Source: Flavobacteriaceae bacterium TMED68 (lineage in GTDB: Bacteria; Bacteroidota; Bacteroidia; Flavobacteriales; Flavobacteriaceae). From it: DNA of 7,189 nucleotides. Under the pieces are notes generated by a model, which worked only from the letters and a program-made list of their open reading frames with translations, was not told where the DNA came from and ran no database searches. The position numbers and the translations under genes are program-made. Location: the NCBI GenBank assembly GCA_002167525.1, contig NHDV01000013.1:65239-72427 (forward strand), read 5' to 3'. Of this stretch, positions 1-6,692 are shown in pieces. Within the stretch, counting starts at the first letter, position 1. Every line of letters begins with the position of its first letter.

Positions 1-102
1 TAAAAAGAAGGTATAATTAAAATTATTAATAAATTTAAATTTTTTGTATTTATAATGATAAATTCTTGCGAAGTCACTAAATTTTACTAAGATTTAAAGA
101 GA

Positions 103-136
103 TTGTATATAATTTTTTCAAGAGGTTTTATATTTG
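103..136 (+). promoter_or_regulatory. Putative Bacteroidota-type promoter upstream of the TPR gene
   Basis: A perfect match to the Bacteroidota -7 element TAnnTTTG (TATATTTG) lies at 129-136, and a TTG that could serve as the -33 element lies at 103-105. The 23-base spacer is at the long end of what is reported for this phylum. Transcription would start near 142-145, leaving a leader of only about 10 bases before the ATG at 153. The sequence is so AT-rich that a chance match is possible. The position, directly before the first gene of a tightly packed run, is the main support. Confidence 0.42.
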
Positions 137-152
137 CTAAAACTTTATTAAA

Positions 153-1544
153 ATGAACAAACTACCATTTTTATCAACTTTACTTATTGGACTATGTATA
201 TTTCAATTATCATACTCTCAAGATAGTTCGGCTTGTATGCAAGATTTATCAATCTTTGCCGAATATGTTAAAGTAAAAAATTATGATGCAGCGATTGAGC
301 CTTGGATTAAAGTAAGAGAAAATTGTCCAGACCTTAATGCTGCAATTTATACTTATGGCGAGCGCATCATAAAAAATAATATCAAGAATGGCAATGTTGA
401 TCTTGTTGAATCTTCCAAAAAAGAATTAATAAAACTGTATGACGAATGGATTCAATATTTTCCAAAAAATAAAAATAAAACTATTATTGGTGATGTGTTA
501 GGTAAAAAAGCCCAAGCACTACTTGACTACAAAATGGCTGATTTAAAGAAAATCTATTCAACATTTGATGAAGCTTTTACTAAAGATGCAACAAGTTTTA
601 CAAACCCAAAGTTTTTATACAACTATTTTAAAACACTTTACGATTTATATAAATCTGGCGATAATCAAGTTAGCATGGAGATGCTGATAAATAAATATGA
701 AGAAGTCTCGGAGAAATTTGATTTAGAAACAGTTTCATTGGCAAAAAAACTTGATGTAATATTGAAAAAAGAAGACGAGGGTAAACCCTTAACAAGTAGG
801 GAGCAAAGAAGAAAACGAATTTATAATATAAATTCTAAAGCAATAGGAACTTATTTATCCAACTTAGATGCAATCATCGCCAAAGAAGCAACTTGTGAAA
901 ATTTAATACCTCTATACAAAAGAAATTTTCAAGAATTTAAAGAAGATTCAGTTTGGCTGAAGCGTGCAGCAAGCCGTATGGATAGTAAAGAATGTTCAGA
1001 CGATCCTTTTTTTGTCACTCTTGTAGAGGCATTACATTCGCTTGATCCATCTGCAGATTCAGCATATTACCTTGGTCTTTTGAATGATAAAAGAGGAAAT
1101 GCTAATGAGGCTCTTAAATATTATGAAGAATCAATTTCGTTAGAAACTGACAACTACAAAAAAGCAAAAATCTTACTTAAAATTGCCAATAAGTTTAAGT
1201 TAGCTGGTAGAAAAACCTCTGCAAGAAACTATGCTTATAAAGCCCTTGGTTTCCAGCCCTCTCTAGGAAGAGCTTACCTATTAATAGCTAATATGTATGC
1301 TGATAGTGCAAATGACTGTGGAGATTCTCAATTTAATAAAAGAGCAGTTTATTGGTTGGCTGCAGATATTGCAAAAAAAGCTGCCACTGTAGATAATGCC
1401 CTCTCTAAAATTGCAAAAAAAACAGCTGATAGTTACAAAGGCAGAGCTCCTAGTAAAACTGATATTTTCACAGAGGGGAACGAAGGGACTACAATTAAAT
1501 TTGATTGTTGGATCAATAGATCTATTACAGTACCAAAGCTTTAA
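153..1544 (+). CDS. Secreted tetratricopeptide-repeat protein of unknown function
   Basis: This is a 463-residue protein with a Sec signal peptide: Lys3, a hydrophobic core at about 5-20, and likely cleavage after SYSQ at about residue 23. There is no lipobox, so it is probably soluble in the periplasm or loosely attached to a membrane. Residues 25-295 look helical and charged, with no family I recognise. Residues about 300-410 hold two or three TPR-like helical hairpins: SADSAYYLGLLNDKRGNANE followed by EALKYYEESISL, then an ANKFKLAGRKTSARNYAYKAL unit ending in a QPSLGRAYLLIANMY segment. The C-terminal end is a non-TPR tail containing DCWINR (451-456), a kind of ending I associate with Bacteroidota TPR proteins. 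The mature part has six cysteines (28, 58, 248, 281, 389, 452), an even number compatible with disulfides. The gene opens the run leading to lptC, with a 6-base gap, and lptC lies in the same reading frame. The context suggests an envelope role, perhaps as an interaction scaffold, but the substrate and partner are unknown. The ATG at 153 is chosen because it gives a complete signal peptide. Confidence 0.88.
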   Translation: MNKLPFLSTLLIGLCIFQLSYSQDSSACMQDLSIFAEYVKVKNYDAAIEPWIKVRENCPDLNAAIYTYGERIIKNNIKNGNVDLVESSKKELIKLYDEWIQYFPKNKNKTIIGDVLGKKAQALLDYKMADLKKIYSTFDEAFTKDATSFTNPKFLYNYFKTLYDLYKSGDNQVSMEMLINKYEEVSEKFDLETVSLAKKLDVILKKEDEGKPLTSREQRRKRIYNINSKAIGTYLSNLDAIIAKEATCENLIPLYKRNFQEFKEDSVWLKRAASRMDSKECSDDPFFVTLVEALHSLDPSADSAYYLGLLNDKRGNANEALKYYEESISLETDNYKKAKILLKIANKFKLAGRKTSARNYAYKALGFQPSLGRAYLLIANMYADSANDCGDSQFNKRAVYWLAADIAKKAATVDNALSKIAKKTADSYKGRAPSKTDIFTEGNEGTTIKFDCWINRSITVPKL

Positions 1545-1550
1545 GTTAAG

Positions 1551-2120
1551 TTGAAAACCAATTTTTTTTTTAGGCTATTTAAATTTTTTTGTGTCATGTT
1601 GCTCTCTTGTGAAGATAACACTAAGGCACTAAAGGAGATTAACTCTAGTAGACAGGATCCTTTGGGGATAGCGTCAAACATTCGGATGGTCTATAGTGAC
1701 TCTTTAAAAATACAGGCTATCTTAAAAGCTCCAAAGCACGTAGATTATTCTAATTTAGAATTTAAATTTGCAGAATTTCCAGCAGGTCTAGAGGTATTAT
1801 TTTTTGATAAATTAGGAAATCAAAATAAAGTTGTTGCTGATTATGGAATTTTATACACAGAAACCAAACTAATCAATTTAAAAGGTAATGTAGAGCTAAA
1901 ATCTTATAATGGATCATTATTAAAAACAAACCAACTTTACTGGGATTCTGAAAATGAATGGCTATTTACCGAGGAGGAATTTACATTTCAGGACGAAAAA
2001 TATGATTTTAATGCTAAGAGATTAGATGGTAATAAAGATTTCAGCAAATTTTTAACCGGAAACCTCATCGGTACAGTTTCTGTTTCAGATGAGCAAGAAA
2101 ATTTATCAAATAAAGAATGA
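1551..2120 (+). CDS. lptC: LptC-like LPS export protein, predicted lipoprotein, TTG start
   Basis: LptC is the bitopic member of the Lpt bridge; it receives LPS from the LptB2FG ABC transporter and passes it to the periplasmic bridge. This 189-residue protein matches the family's usual length (about 190). Residues about 40-180 are beta-rich, as in the LptC/OstA fold: SDSLKIQAILKAP (49-61), FAEFPAGLEVLFFD (73-86), KVVADYGILYTETKLINLKG (93-112), the NVELKSYNGSLLKTNQLYWD stretch (113-132) and LTGNLIGTV (168-176). The N-terminus is a lipoprotein signal with basic residues at 2, 8 and 11 and a lipobox MLLSC, so Cys20 should be lipidated. E. coli LptC instead has an uncleaved membrane helix. The start is the TTG at 1551: no ATG or GTG lies between the upstream stop and it, and the first in-frame ATG (1596, Met16) would destroy the signal. 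The gene follows the TPR gene by 6 bases and overlaps the next gene by ATGA. The family call rests on fold-like pattern, length and lipoprotein signal, with overall resemblance to flavobacterial LptC proteins. Confidence 0.85.
   Translation: MKTNFFFRLFKFFCVMLLSCEDNTKALKEINSSRQDPLGIASNIRMVYSDSLKIQAILKAPKHVDYSNLEFKFAEFPAGLEVLFFDKLGNQNKVVADYGILYTETKLINLKGNVELKSYNGSLLKTNQLYWDSENEWLFTEEEFTFQDEKYDFNAKRLDGNKDFSKFLTGNLIGTVSVSDEQENLSNKE
1562..1571 (+). repeat. Homopolymer run of ten T in the lptC signal-peptide coding region
   Basis: Ten consecutive T lie 9 bases after the TTG start codon of lptC and encode the end of Asn4 plus Phe5-Phe7. A second run of seven T follows at 1584-1590. A one-base slip in the T10 tract would put nearly all of lptC out of frame. 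Such a tract could cause polymerase slippage, phase variation or sequencing error; in an AT-rich genome it may also simply reflect Phe codons (TTT). Confidence 0.95.
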
Positions 2121-2311
2121 GAACTTACAAAATATCTGAAATATTATATTGGGTTATTGCTGGGATTTCAATTTTCAAGACAATCTCACTTTGGAATATA
2201 AATAACACACGAGCATATTACTTTTTGGGATTTGCAATTTTGTCTGTTTTAATGGCACTTTTCCGAAGACATTTCAGAAAAAAATTTAACAATCGCAACA
2301 ATATTTCTTAA
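2117..2311 (+). CDS. Small two-helix inner-membrane protein, function unknown
   Basis: This is a 64-residue protein with two predicted membrane helices, about residues 10-26 (ILYWVIAGISIFKTISLW region) and 34-49 (YYFLGFAILSVLMALF). They are joined by a short polar loop, NINNTRA. The tail from residue 50 is strongly basic (R50, R51, R54, K55, K56, R60), so by the positive-inside rule both ends should be cytoplasmic, with the loop in the periplasm. I recognise no family. The reading frame is credible because it is coupled on both sides: its ATG overlaps the lptC stop as ATGA (2117-2120), and its TAA shares one base with the ATG of the next gene (TAATG, 2309-2313). The context suggests an accessory of either the LPS export protein or the CNNM protein, but nothing in the sequence decides between them. 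Confidence 0.8.
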   Translation: MRTYKISEILYWVIAGISIFKTISLWNINNTRAYYFLGFAILSVLMALFRRHFRKKFNNRNNIS

Positions 2312-3588
2312 TGATTTTATCTGACATAGTAATTTTAACATGTTTAATATTTTCAGCTTTTTTTTCTGGAATGGAAATTGCCTTTGTTTCTTCAAACCGT
2401 ATTTACTTAGAAATTGAAAAATCTCAGAGTAGCTTTACCTCTAGAGTATTGAAAAATATAACCCAAAAGCCTTCTAGATTTATAGCAACAATGCTTCTAG
2501 GCAATAATATTGCACTTGTTGTTTATGGAATTTTTTCAGGAGAAAGAATTTTACAATTCTTTTTTTCAGATAGAGTATTTATCGGACAAGATCCTGGTAT
2601 TTTAATTGTTTTTTACCAAACGTTGATATCAACTATTATTATACTTCTTACAGCAGAGTTTTTACCTAAGGTTTTCTTCCAAATTTATGCAAATTTAAGT
2701 GTAAAAATTTTTGCTATCCCAGTAGCTTTTTTTTATCATGTATTTTCTCCAATAACTTATTTTATTATAAAATTTACTGATATCATCCTAAAAAGGTTTT
2801 TGAAAACAGAATCCGATCAAATTCAACTTTCTTTTTCAAAAGTAGAATTAGGGAACTATATTGAAGAACAACTAGAGTCAACTGATGATAAGGAGAGTTT
2901 AGATTCTGAGATTCAGATTTTTCAAAATGCTTTAGATTTTTCAGAAGTTAAGTCAAAGGAAGCTATGGTCCCTAGAGCTGAACTTGTAGCAGTAGAAGAA
3001 AATACGCCAATTAATGAGATCAAGGATCTTTTTATTGAAACAGGTTTTTCTAAAATACCTGTTTACAAAAATACAATTGATAAAATTTCGGGGTATGTTC
3101 ATGTTTTTGATATGTTGAAGAACCCAAAATCACTTCAAAATATACTTTTGCCTTTAGCCTATGTGCCTGAAACCATGCTTATTAACGATGTTTTAAAGAT
3201 TTTAACCCGCCAGCAAAAGAGTATATCTGTTGTAATTGATGAATATGGAGGCATTTGTGGTATAATTACTGTTGAGGACATCGTGGAAGAACTTTTTGGT
3301 GAAATTGAAGATGAGTATGATTCTATAAATCATGTTGAAAAAAAATTAAATAACTCTACGTTTAATTTTTCTGCTCGTTTAGAAGTAGATTACATAAATC
3401 AGAAATATGGTTTATCTCTCCCAGAGACAGAATTCTATGAAACTATAGGCGGATTAGTCGCGTACAATACAGGTGAGATTCCCAAAAAAGGTGAGCAAAT
3501 TCATATTTCACCTTACACTTTGACCATAAAAAAAGTATCTGCGACCAAAATTGAGGAAGTAATTATTACTGAGATGAAAGAGATTTGA
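2311..3588 (+). CDS. CNNM/CorC-type ('hemolysin family') membrane protein with paired CBS domains
   Basis: This 425-residue protein has the full three-part layout of the CNNM/CorC family. The N-terminal CNNM (DUF21) membrane domain spans about residues 1-165 with helices near 2-24, 59-76, 94-120 and 132-160. It carries the family's conserved spots FSGMEIAF (18-25), LLGNNIAL (62-69) and TAEFLPK (114-120). A CBS pair follows at about 215-330, with AMVPR (218-222), SGYVHVFDML (260-269), VIDEYGG (308-314) and VEDIVEELFGEIEDEYD (321-337). The C-terminal CorC/HlyC domain (about 340-421) includes ETIGGLVAYNTGEIPKKGE (377-395). Studied relatives export or exchange Mg2+ and bind ATP at the CBS pair; 'hemolysin' is a historical label and no toxin role is implied. 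Flavobacteria also carry GldE, a paralogue linked to gliding motility. This protein's setting beside lptC argues for a separate family member, but paralogue identity cannot be settled from this sequence alone. Translation is probably coupled to the small upstream gene (TAATG). Confidence 0.93.
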   Translation: MILSDIVILTCLIFSAFFSGMEIAFVSSNRIYLEIEKSQSSFTSRVLKNITQKPSRFIATMLLGNNIALVVYGIFSGERILQFFFSDRVFIGQDPGILIVFYQTLISTIIILLTAEFLPKVFFQIYANLSVKIFAIPVAFFYHVFSPITYFIIKFTDIILKRFLKTESDQIQLSFSKVELGNYIEEQLESTDDKESLDSEIQIFQNALDFSEVKSKEAMVPRAELVAVEENTPINEIKDLFIETGFSKIPVYKNTIDKISGYVHVFDMLKNPKSLQNILLPLAYVPETMLINDVLKILTRQQKSISVVIDEYGGICGIITVEDIVEELFGEIEDEYDSINHVEKKLNNSTFNFSARLEVDYINQKYGLSLPETEFYETIGGLVAYNTGEIPKKGEQIHISPYTLTIKKVSATKIEEVIITEMKEI

Positions 3589-3621
3589 AGAAGATTCAAT
3601 TTTAAACACCCTTAAAATTAT

Positions 3622-3640
3622 ATTAAGAGGCTTTCTTAAT
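3622..3640 (+). other. Short inverted repeat between the CNNM and PpiD-like genes
   Basis: ATTAAGA (3622-3628) and TCTTAAT (3634-3640) are exact inverted repeats around a five-base GGCTT loop, in the 96-base gap between the CNNM gene and the foldase gene. The stem is 7 bp with only one G:C pair, and no T run follows, so it is not a convincing intrinsic terminator. It could be a weak processing site, an operator half-site pair, or chance in AT-rich DNA. I found no good TAnnTTTG promoter in the same gap, so readthrough from the upstream operon into the foldase gene is plausible. Confidence 0.3.
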
Positions 3641-3684
3641 TCAATGGAAAAGACTAATTTCACGCACCATTTATATATTATCAT

Positions 3685-5799
3685 ATGGCCATTTTAGGAA
3701 AAATTAGACAGCGTTCTATTTTTTTAATTCTAGTTATTGGAATGGCGCTTTTTGCATTTGTCATCTCTGGGGTAATTGATGGTAGTTCTCAAAATGTCGG
3801 ACCTTCTGACCCTGTTGGTATTGTTAATGATGATAAGATTGATTCTGATTTTTTTCGTCAAATGGTAGAGCAAACTGAAAGAACATACAATTTCTCAACT
3901 ATTAAATCCTTAAACCTTGTATGGAATCAAACTTTAAGAAATACAATTTTTGAACAAGAATTTGAAAAACTTGGAATAGACGCTGGAAAGGATCAGTTAG
4001 AGCAGATTATTTCGTCAGATGATAACTTAATAAATAATCCAAATTTTCAAAATGACGCAGGTTTTTTTGACTTCCAAATATTCTCAGATTATATTGCTCA
4101 ACTGAAAACTCAAAACCCCTCAGCATACGAAAACTGGAAATTTCAGGAGAAAAGTATAATAGGTGTTGCGAAACAGAGAATTTATCTAGATTTAATTAAG
4201 GCAAGCACATCTATGACTATTGCCGAAGCAAAAGACCATTATCATCTAGAAAATGACAATGTAAACATCAAGTATGCTTATATACCTTATGATATCATAG
4301 ATGATAGTGTTATAAAAATAAATGACAGTGAAGTTTCTAAGTATATAAGAGATAATAAATTAAAATATGAAAAAGACAAGAGTACGAGCATCCAAGTTGT
4401 TACTTTTGAAGACGTACCTACTGAAGACGATTTACAAGAAATAAGATCACGATTAGACGCATTAAAAACAAAACAAATTGTTTATAATGAAGTTTCAAAA
4501 TTGACTGACACTATAGAAGGATTCAAACAGATTGATGATATTGTTGAATTTATTGATCTATATTCAGAGGTTCCCTTTGATTCTGTATATAAACCTCGAG
4601 GAAGATTTAATAATGAATACGCTGATATTTTATTTGGCTTGGAAAAGGGGGAGGTGTTTGGACCATACAGAGATAATAACGATTTCAAGCTTTCAAAGCT
4701 TATTGACATTAAAAAAAATGCCTCAATTAGAGCTAGTCACATTTTAATTTCCTACGAAGGTGCAACTAGAGCAAATACAAATGTTTCTAGGACAGAAAAA
4801 GAAGCTAAGAATTTGGCTAATCGTGTTTATAGAGAAGCAAGAAGGTCTTCAACTGACTTTGCAGAACTTGCAATGAAATATTCTGATGGTCCAACTAAAA
4901 ATAGTGGAGGTGATCTAGGATTTTTTCAACAGGGACAAATGGCAGAGGAATTCTTCACTTTCGCAAATACAAATAGAGTTGGAAAACTAGGAATCGTAAA
5001 AACAGAATTTGGATATCACATAATTGAAATTACTGATAAAGATGATTTAGCTTTAATTGCCGATGTTGTTATTAAAGCGGTACCTTCTGACAAAACATCA
5101 AATGAAGTATTTAGAAAAGCAACTCAATTTGAAATGGAGAGCAAAAATGATAAAGATTTTGCCAAAATTGCCCAAAATAATAATTACGAAATTCGTACCG
5201 TAAGTCAAATAAGTGAGTTGGAGGAAAACTTGCCAGGATTACCCAAGCAGCGAAATATTGTCCGTTGGACCTTTGAAGAGGACTCAAGTATTGGAGATGT
5301 AAAAAGATTTACATTAAATAGTGGAGGGTATGTTGTTGTTCAGATTACCGAAAAAATAGATAAGGGACTTTCATCAATTGAGAATGTGGGGGAAGAAGTA
5401 AGAAAAATTATTTCCAAAAAAAAGAAAGAGGCAATAATAAAGAAACGTTATAAAGACATACAAAATTTAGATTCTTTTGCCAAAGAGGATAAAGTAATTA
5501 TCGAAACAGCTTCAGCTATTAATCAAAAAAATCCAACCATTCCAGGTACTGGTAATGAGCCATTTATAGTTGGAACTGCGTTTGCTTTAAATGAGGGGAA
5601 AACTTCTAGTCTTATTGCTGGTGAGAAAGGAGTTTATATGGTTGTCTTATTAAAAAAGAATATTGTACCCGATTTGGATGATTATTCTAGTTATTCCAAA
5701 CTAATTCTTAAAAATTCAAGCCAAAATTTAGCTGAAAATATATTTACCGCCCTAAAGTCAGTAGCTAATATCGAAGATAATAGGGCACAGTATTATTAG
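3685..5799 (+). CDS. ppiD: Membrane-anchored SurA/PpiD-like peptidyl-prolyl isomerase (periplasmic foldase)
   Basis: This 704-residue protein resembles PpiD in layout: a short basic N-terminus (KIRQR, 6-10), one membrane helix at about 11-31, and a large periplasmic part. Residues about 40-200 form a SurA_N-like helical chaperone region, starting at DPVGIVNDDKIDSDFFRQMV (42-61). One clear parvulin domain spans about 348-452, with RASHILI (349-355), SGGDLGFFQQGQMAEEFF (407-424) and KTEFGYHIIEIT (439-450). The two parvulin histidines are present (H352, H445), but the position of the Pin1 catalytic cysteine appears to be Gly402. Two further segments look like the tail half of parvulin domains: about 290-342 (LFGLEKGEVFGPYRD) and about 625-657 (GTAFALNEGKTSSLIAGEKG). 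The end NRAQYY resembles flavobacterial homologues as I recall them. The likely role is to help outer-membrane and secreted proteins fold as they leave the Sec translocon. The ATG at 3685 gives the expected short cytoplasmic segment. The last codons overlap the convergent kinase gene by 4 bases. Confidence 0.9.
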   Translation: MAILGKIRQRSIFLILVIGMALFAFVISGVIDGSSQNVGPSDPVGIVNDDKIDSDFFRQMVEQTERTYNFSTIKSLNLVWNQTLRNTIFEQEFEKLGIDAGKDQLEQIISSDDNLINNPNFQNDAGFFDFQIFSDYIAQLKTQNPSAYENWKFQEKSIIGVAKQRIYLDLIKASTSMTIAEAKDHYHLENDNVNIKYAYIPYDIIDDSVIKINDSEVSKYIRDNKLKYEKDKSTSIQVVTFEDVPTEDDLQEIRSRLDALKTKQIVYNEVSKLTDTIEGFKQIDDIVEFIDLYSEVPFDSVYKPRGRFNNEYADILFGLEKGEVFGPYRDNNDFKLSKLIDIKKNASIRASHILISYEGATRANTNVSRTEKEAKNLANRVYREARRSSTDFAELAMKYSDGPTKNSGGDLGFFQQGQMAEEFFTFANTNRVGKLGIVKTEFGYHIIEITDKDDLALIADVVIKAVPSDKTSNEVFRKATQFEMESKNDKDFAKIAQNNNYEIRTVSQISELEENLPGLPKQRNIVRWTFEEDSSIGDVKRFTLNSGGYVVVQITEKIDKGLSSIENVGEEVRKIISKKKKEAIIKKRYKDIQNLDSFAKEDKVIIETASAINQKNPTIPGTGNEPFIVGTAFALNEGKTSSLIAGEKGVYMVVLLKKNIVPDLDDYSSYSKLILKNSSQNLAENIFTALKSVANIEDNRAQYY

Positions 5800-6692
5800 A
5801 GACACATTTGACGGTAAGGAATAATAGTTGTGAATCCCCTATCATAGAAATATTTCATTTCTGATCTATCTCCTGTAGCTAAGAAAAAATCACCGCCCCA
5901 AGCTCCCAAACTTTTAATACCGCCATTAAAGTCAGGAAATAAGTCTTTCTTGATGGGACTCTTTTTGAGTAATTTTCCTATCAAAAATTCATGCTTAGTT
6001 ATTAATTCCTCAAAGTCACTTAGTTTTTTTGTTTGTGCAATTTTATCAGTTAGAGTATTTAATTTAGAAATGATAGAATGGGTAACTAATTTTAAATCAA
6101 AATTTTTAACGGCATTCTGGCTATTCATTTTCTTTTTAAGATTTACAAAATATAATTTATCAGTGAAAGGTGGTGAAAAATTAACTTTTTGAATGATAGG
6201 GTTGTTATAATTGCGGGTAAAAAAAATCGGACCTTTAGCCAGGCCACATGCTATATCGTATCCACTTCCACCAAATGAAGACTCACCCAAACTATAAGGA
6301 TTTATTTTAGCCCACAATGCTATGTTTGAAATAAGTGTTGAGGAACTCCCAAGGCCCCACTTAAAATCAAATTCAAGAGAAGTTTTTACTTCACCCCCAA
6401 AATTTAAAAATGACTTATTTAGACTTTTCGCAATATTCAGAATATTTTGAAGGCGTTTAGCAATTACAGAGTCTGAAGTATCTTTTATTTTTATTTCAGG
6501 GACGATAAAAGTCGCTTCAAACCATAAAGAATTTTGATAATCATAACTTTTCCAAGATAAAATTCTTGTATTATTTTTTTTAAATTCTAGATTTTGTCCT
6601 TTTTTGCATGGTAATGCTAATGCTTTAGCACCTCCCAAAACTCCATATTCAGATGTAAGTAATAATTTACCATTACTAAAATATGAACTCAT
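5796..6692 (-). CDS. GYDIA-type GHMP kinase, probably in the mevalonate pathway
   Basis: This 298-residue protein carries the GHMP kinase motifs in order. Motif 1 is NGKLLLTSEYGVLGGAKALA (7-26). Motif 2, the glycine/serine-rich phosphate loop, is KWGLGSSSTLIS (111-122). The family-naming motif is FGGSGYDIACG (140-150), where Asp146 is a likely catalytic acid/base residue. Motif 3 is SLGAWGGDFFLA (261-272). It is a little shorter than mevalonate kinases (about 310-330 residues). The start codon overlaps the stop of the HMG-CoA reductase gene (ATGA at 6692-6689), so the two are surely co-translated. This pairing places the kinase in isoprenoid precursor synthesis after mevalonate. GSGYDIA resembles the GSGFDV motif I recall from Erg8-type phosphomevalonate kinases, so phosphomevalonate is a reasonable substrate guess. 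Mevalonate itself or diphosphomevalonate cannot be excluded. GHMP membership is firm; the substrate is inference. Confidence 0.9.
   Translation of the reverse strand: MSSYFSNGKLLLTSEYGVLGGAKALALPCKKGQNLEFKKNNTRILSWKSYDYQNSLWFEATFIVPEIKIKDTSDSVIAKRLQNILNIAKSLNKSFLNFGGEVKTSLEFDFKWGLGSSSTLISNIALWAKINPYSLGESSFGGSGYDIACGLAKGPIFFTRNYNNPIIQKVNFSPPFTDKLYFVNLKKKMNSQNAVKNFDLKLVTHSIISKLNTLTDKIAQTKKLSDFEELITKHEFLIGKLLKKSPIKKDLFPDFNGGIKSLGAWGGDFFLATGDRSEMKYFYDRGFTTIIPYRQMCL

Noticed and set aside
31..45. Palindrome AAATTTAAATTT running into a short T tract, possibly a terminator for an upstream gene
   Set aside because: The stem would be purely A:T with no real loop, so it would be very weak; no upstream gene is visible to be terminated.
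55..90. Short ATG-initiated frame of 11 codons (MINSCEVTKFY) before the first gene
   Set aside because: Too short, without visible coding signal, and in an AT-rich leader where such frames arise by chance.
1596..2120. Alternative lptC start at the first in-frame ATG (Met16)
   Set aside because: It would leave only MLLS before the lipobox Cys, with no basic n-region or hydrophobic core; the TTG at 1551 gives a proper signal peptide.
2311..3588. Reading the CNNM/CBS protein as a haemolysin toxin or as gliding-motility protein GldE
   Set aside because: 'Hemolysin' is a legacy family name and the domains are those of an ion transporter or regulator. A GldE assignment would need gliding-gene context or a phylogeny, and neither is present here.
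3654..3684. Possible promoter for the foldase gene (TAATTTCA at 3655-3662 or TATATTAT near 3672-3680)
   Set aside because: Neither matches TAnnTTTG well and no upstream TTG element fits; in this base composition such partial matches are expected by chance.
4482..4709. Minus-strand open frame of 75 codons inside the foldase gene
   Set aside because: It is fully antisense to a well-supported gene and shows no recognisable domain.
4532..4747. Plus-strand open frame of 71 codons in another frame of the foldase gene
   Set aside because: It is a shadow of the real frame, and its composition reflects shifted AT-rich codons.
5950..6192. Plus-strand open frame of 80 codons, hydrophobic, opposite the GHMP kinase gene
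   Set aside because: The hydrophobic look comes from reading the complement of Lys/Asn-rich codons; the kinase on the minus strand has clear motifs.
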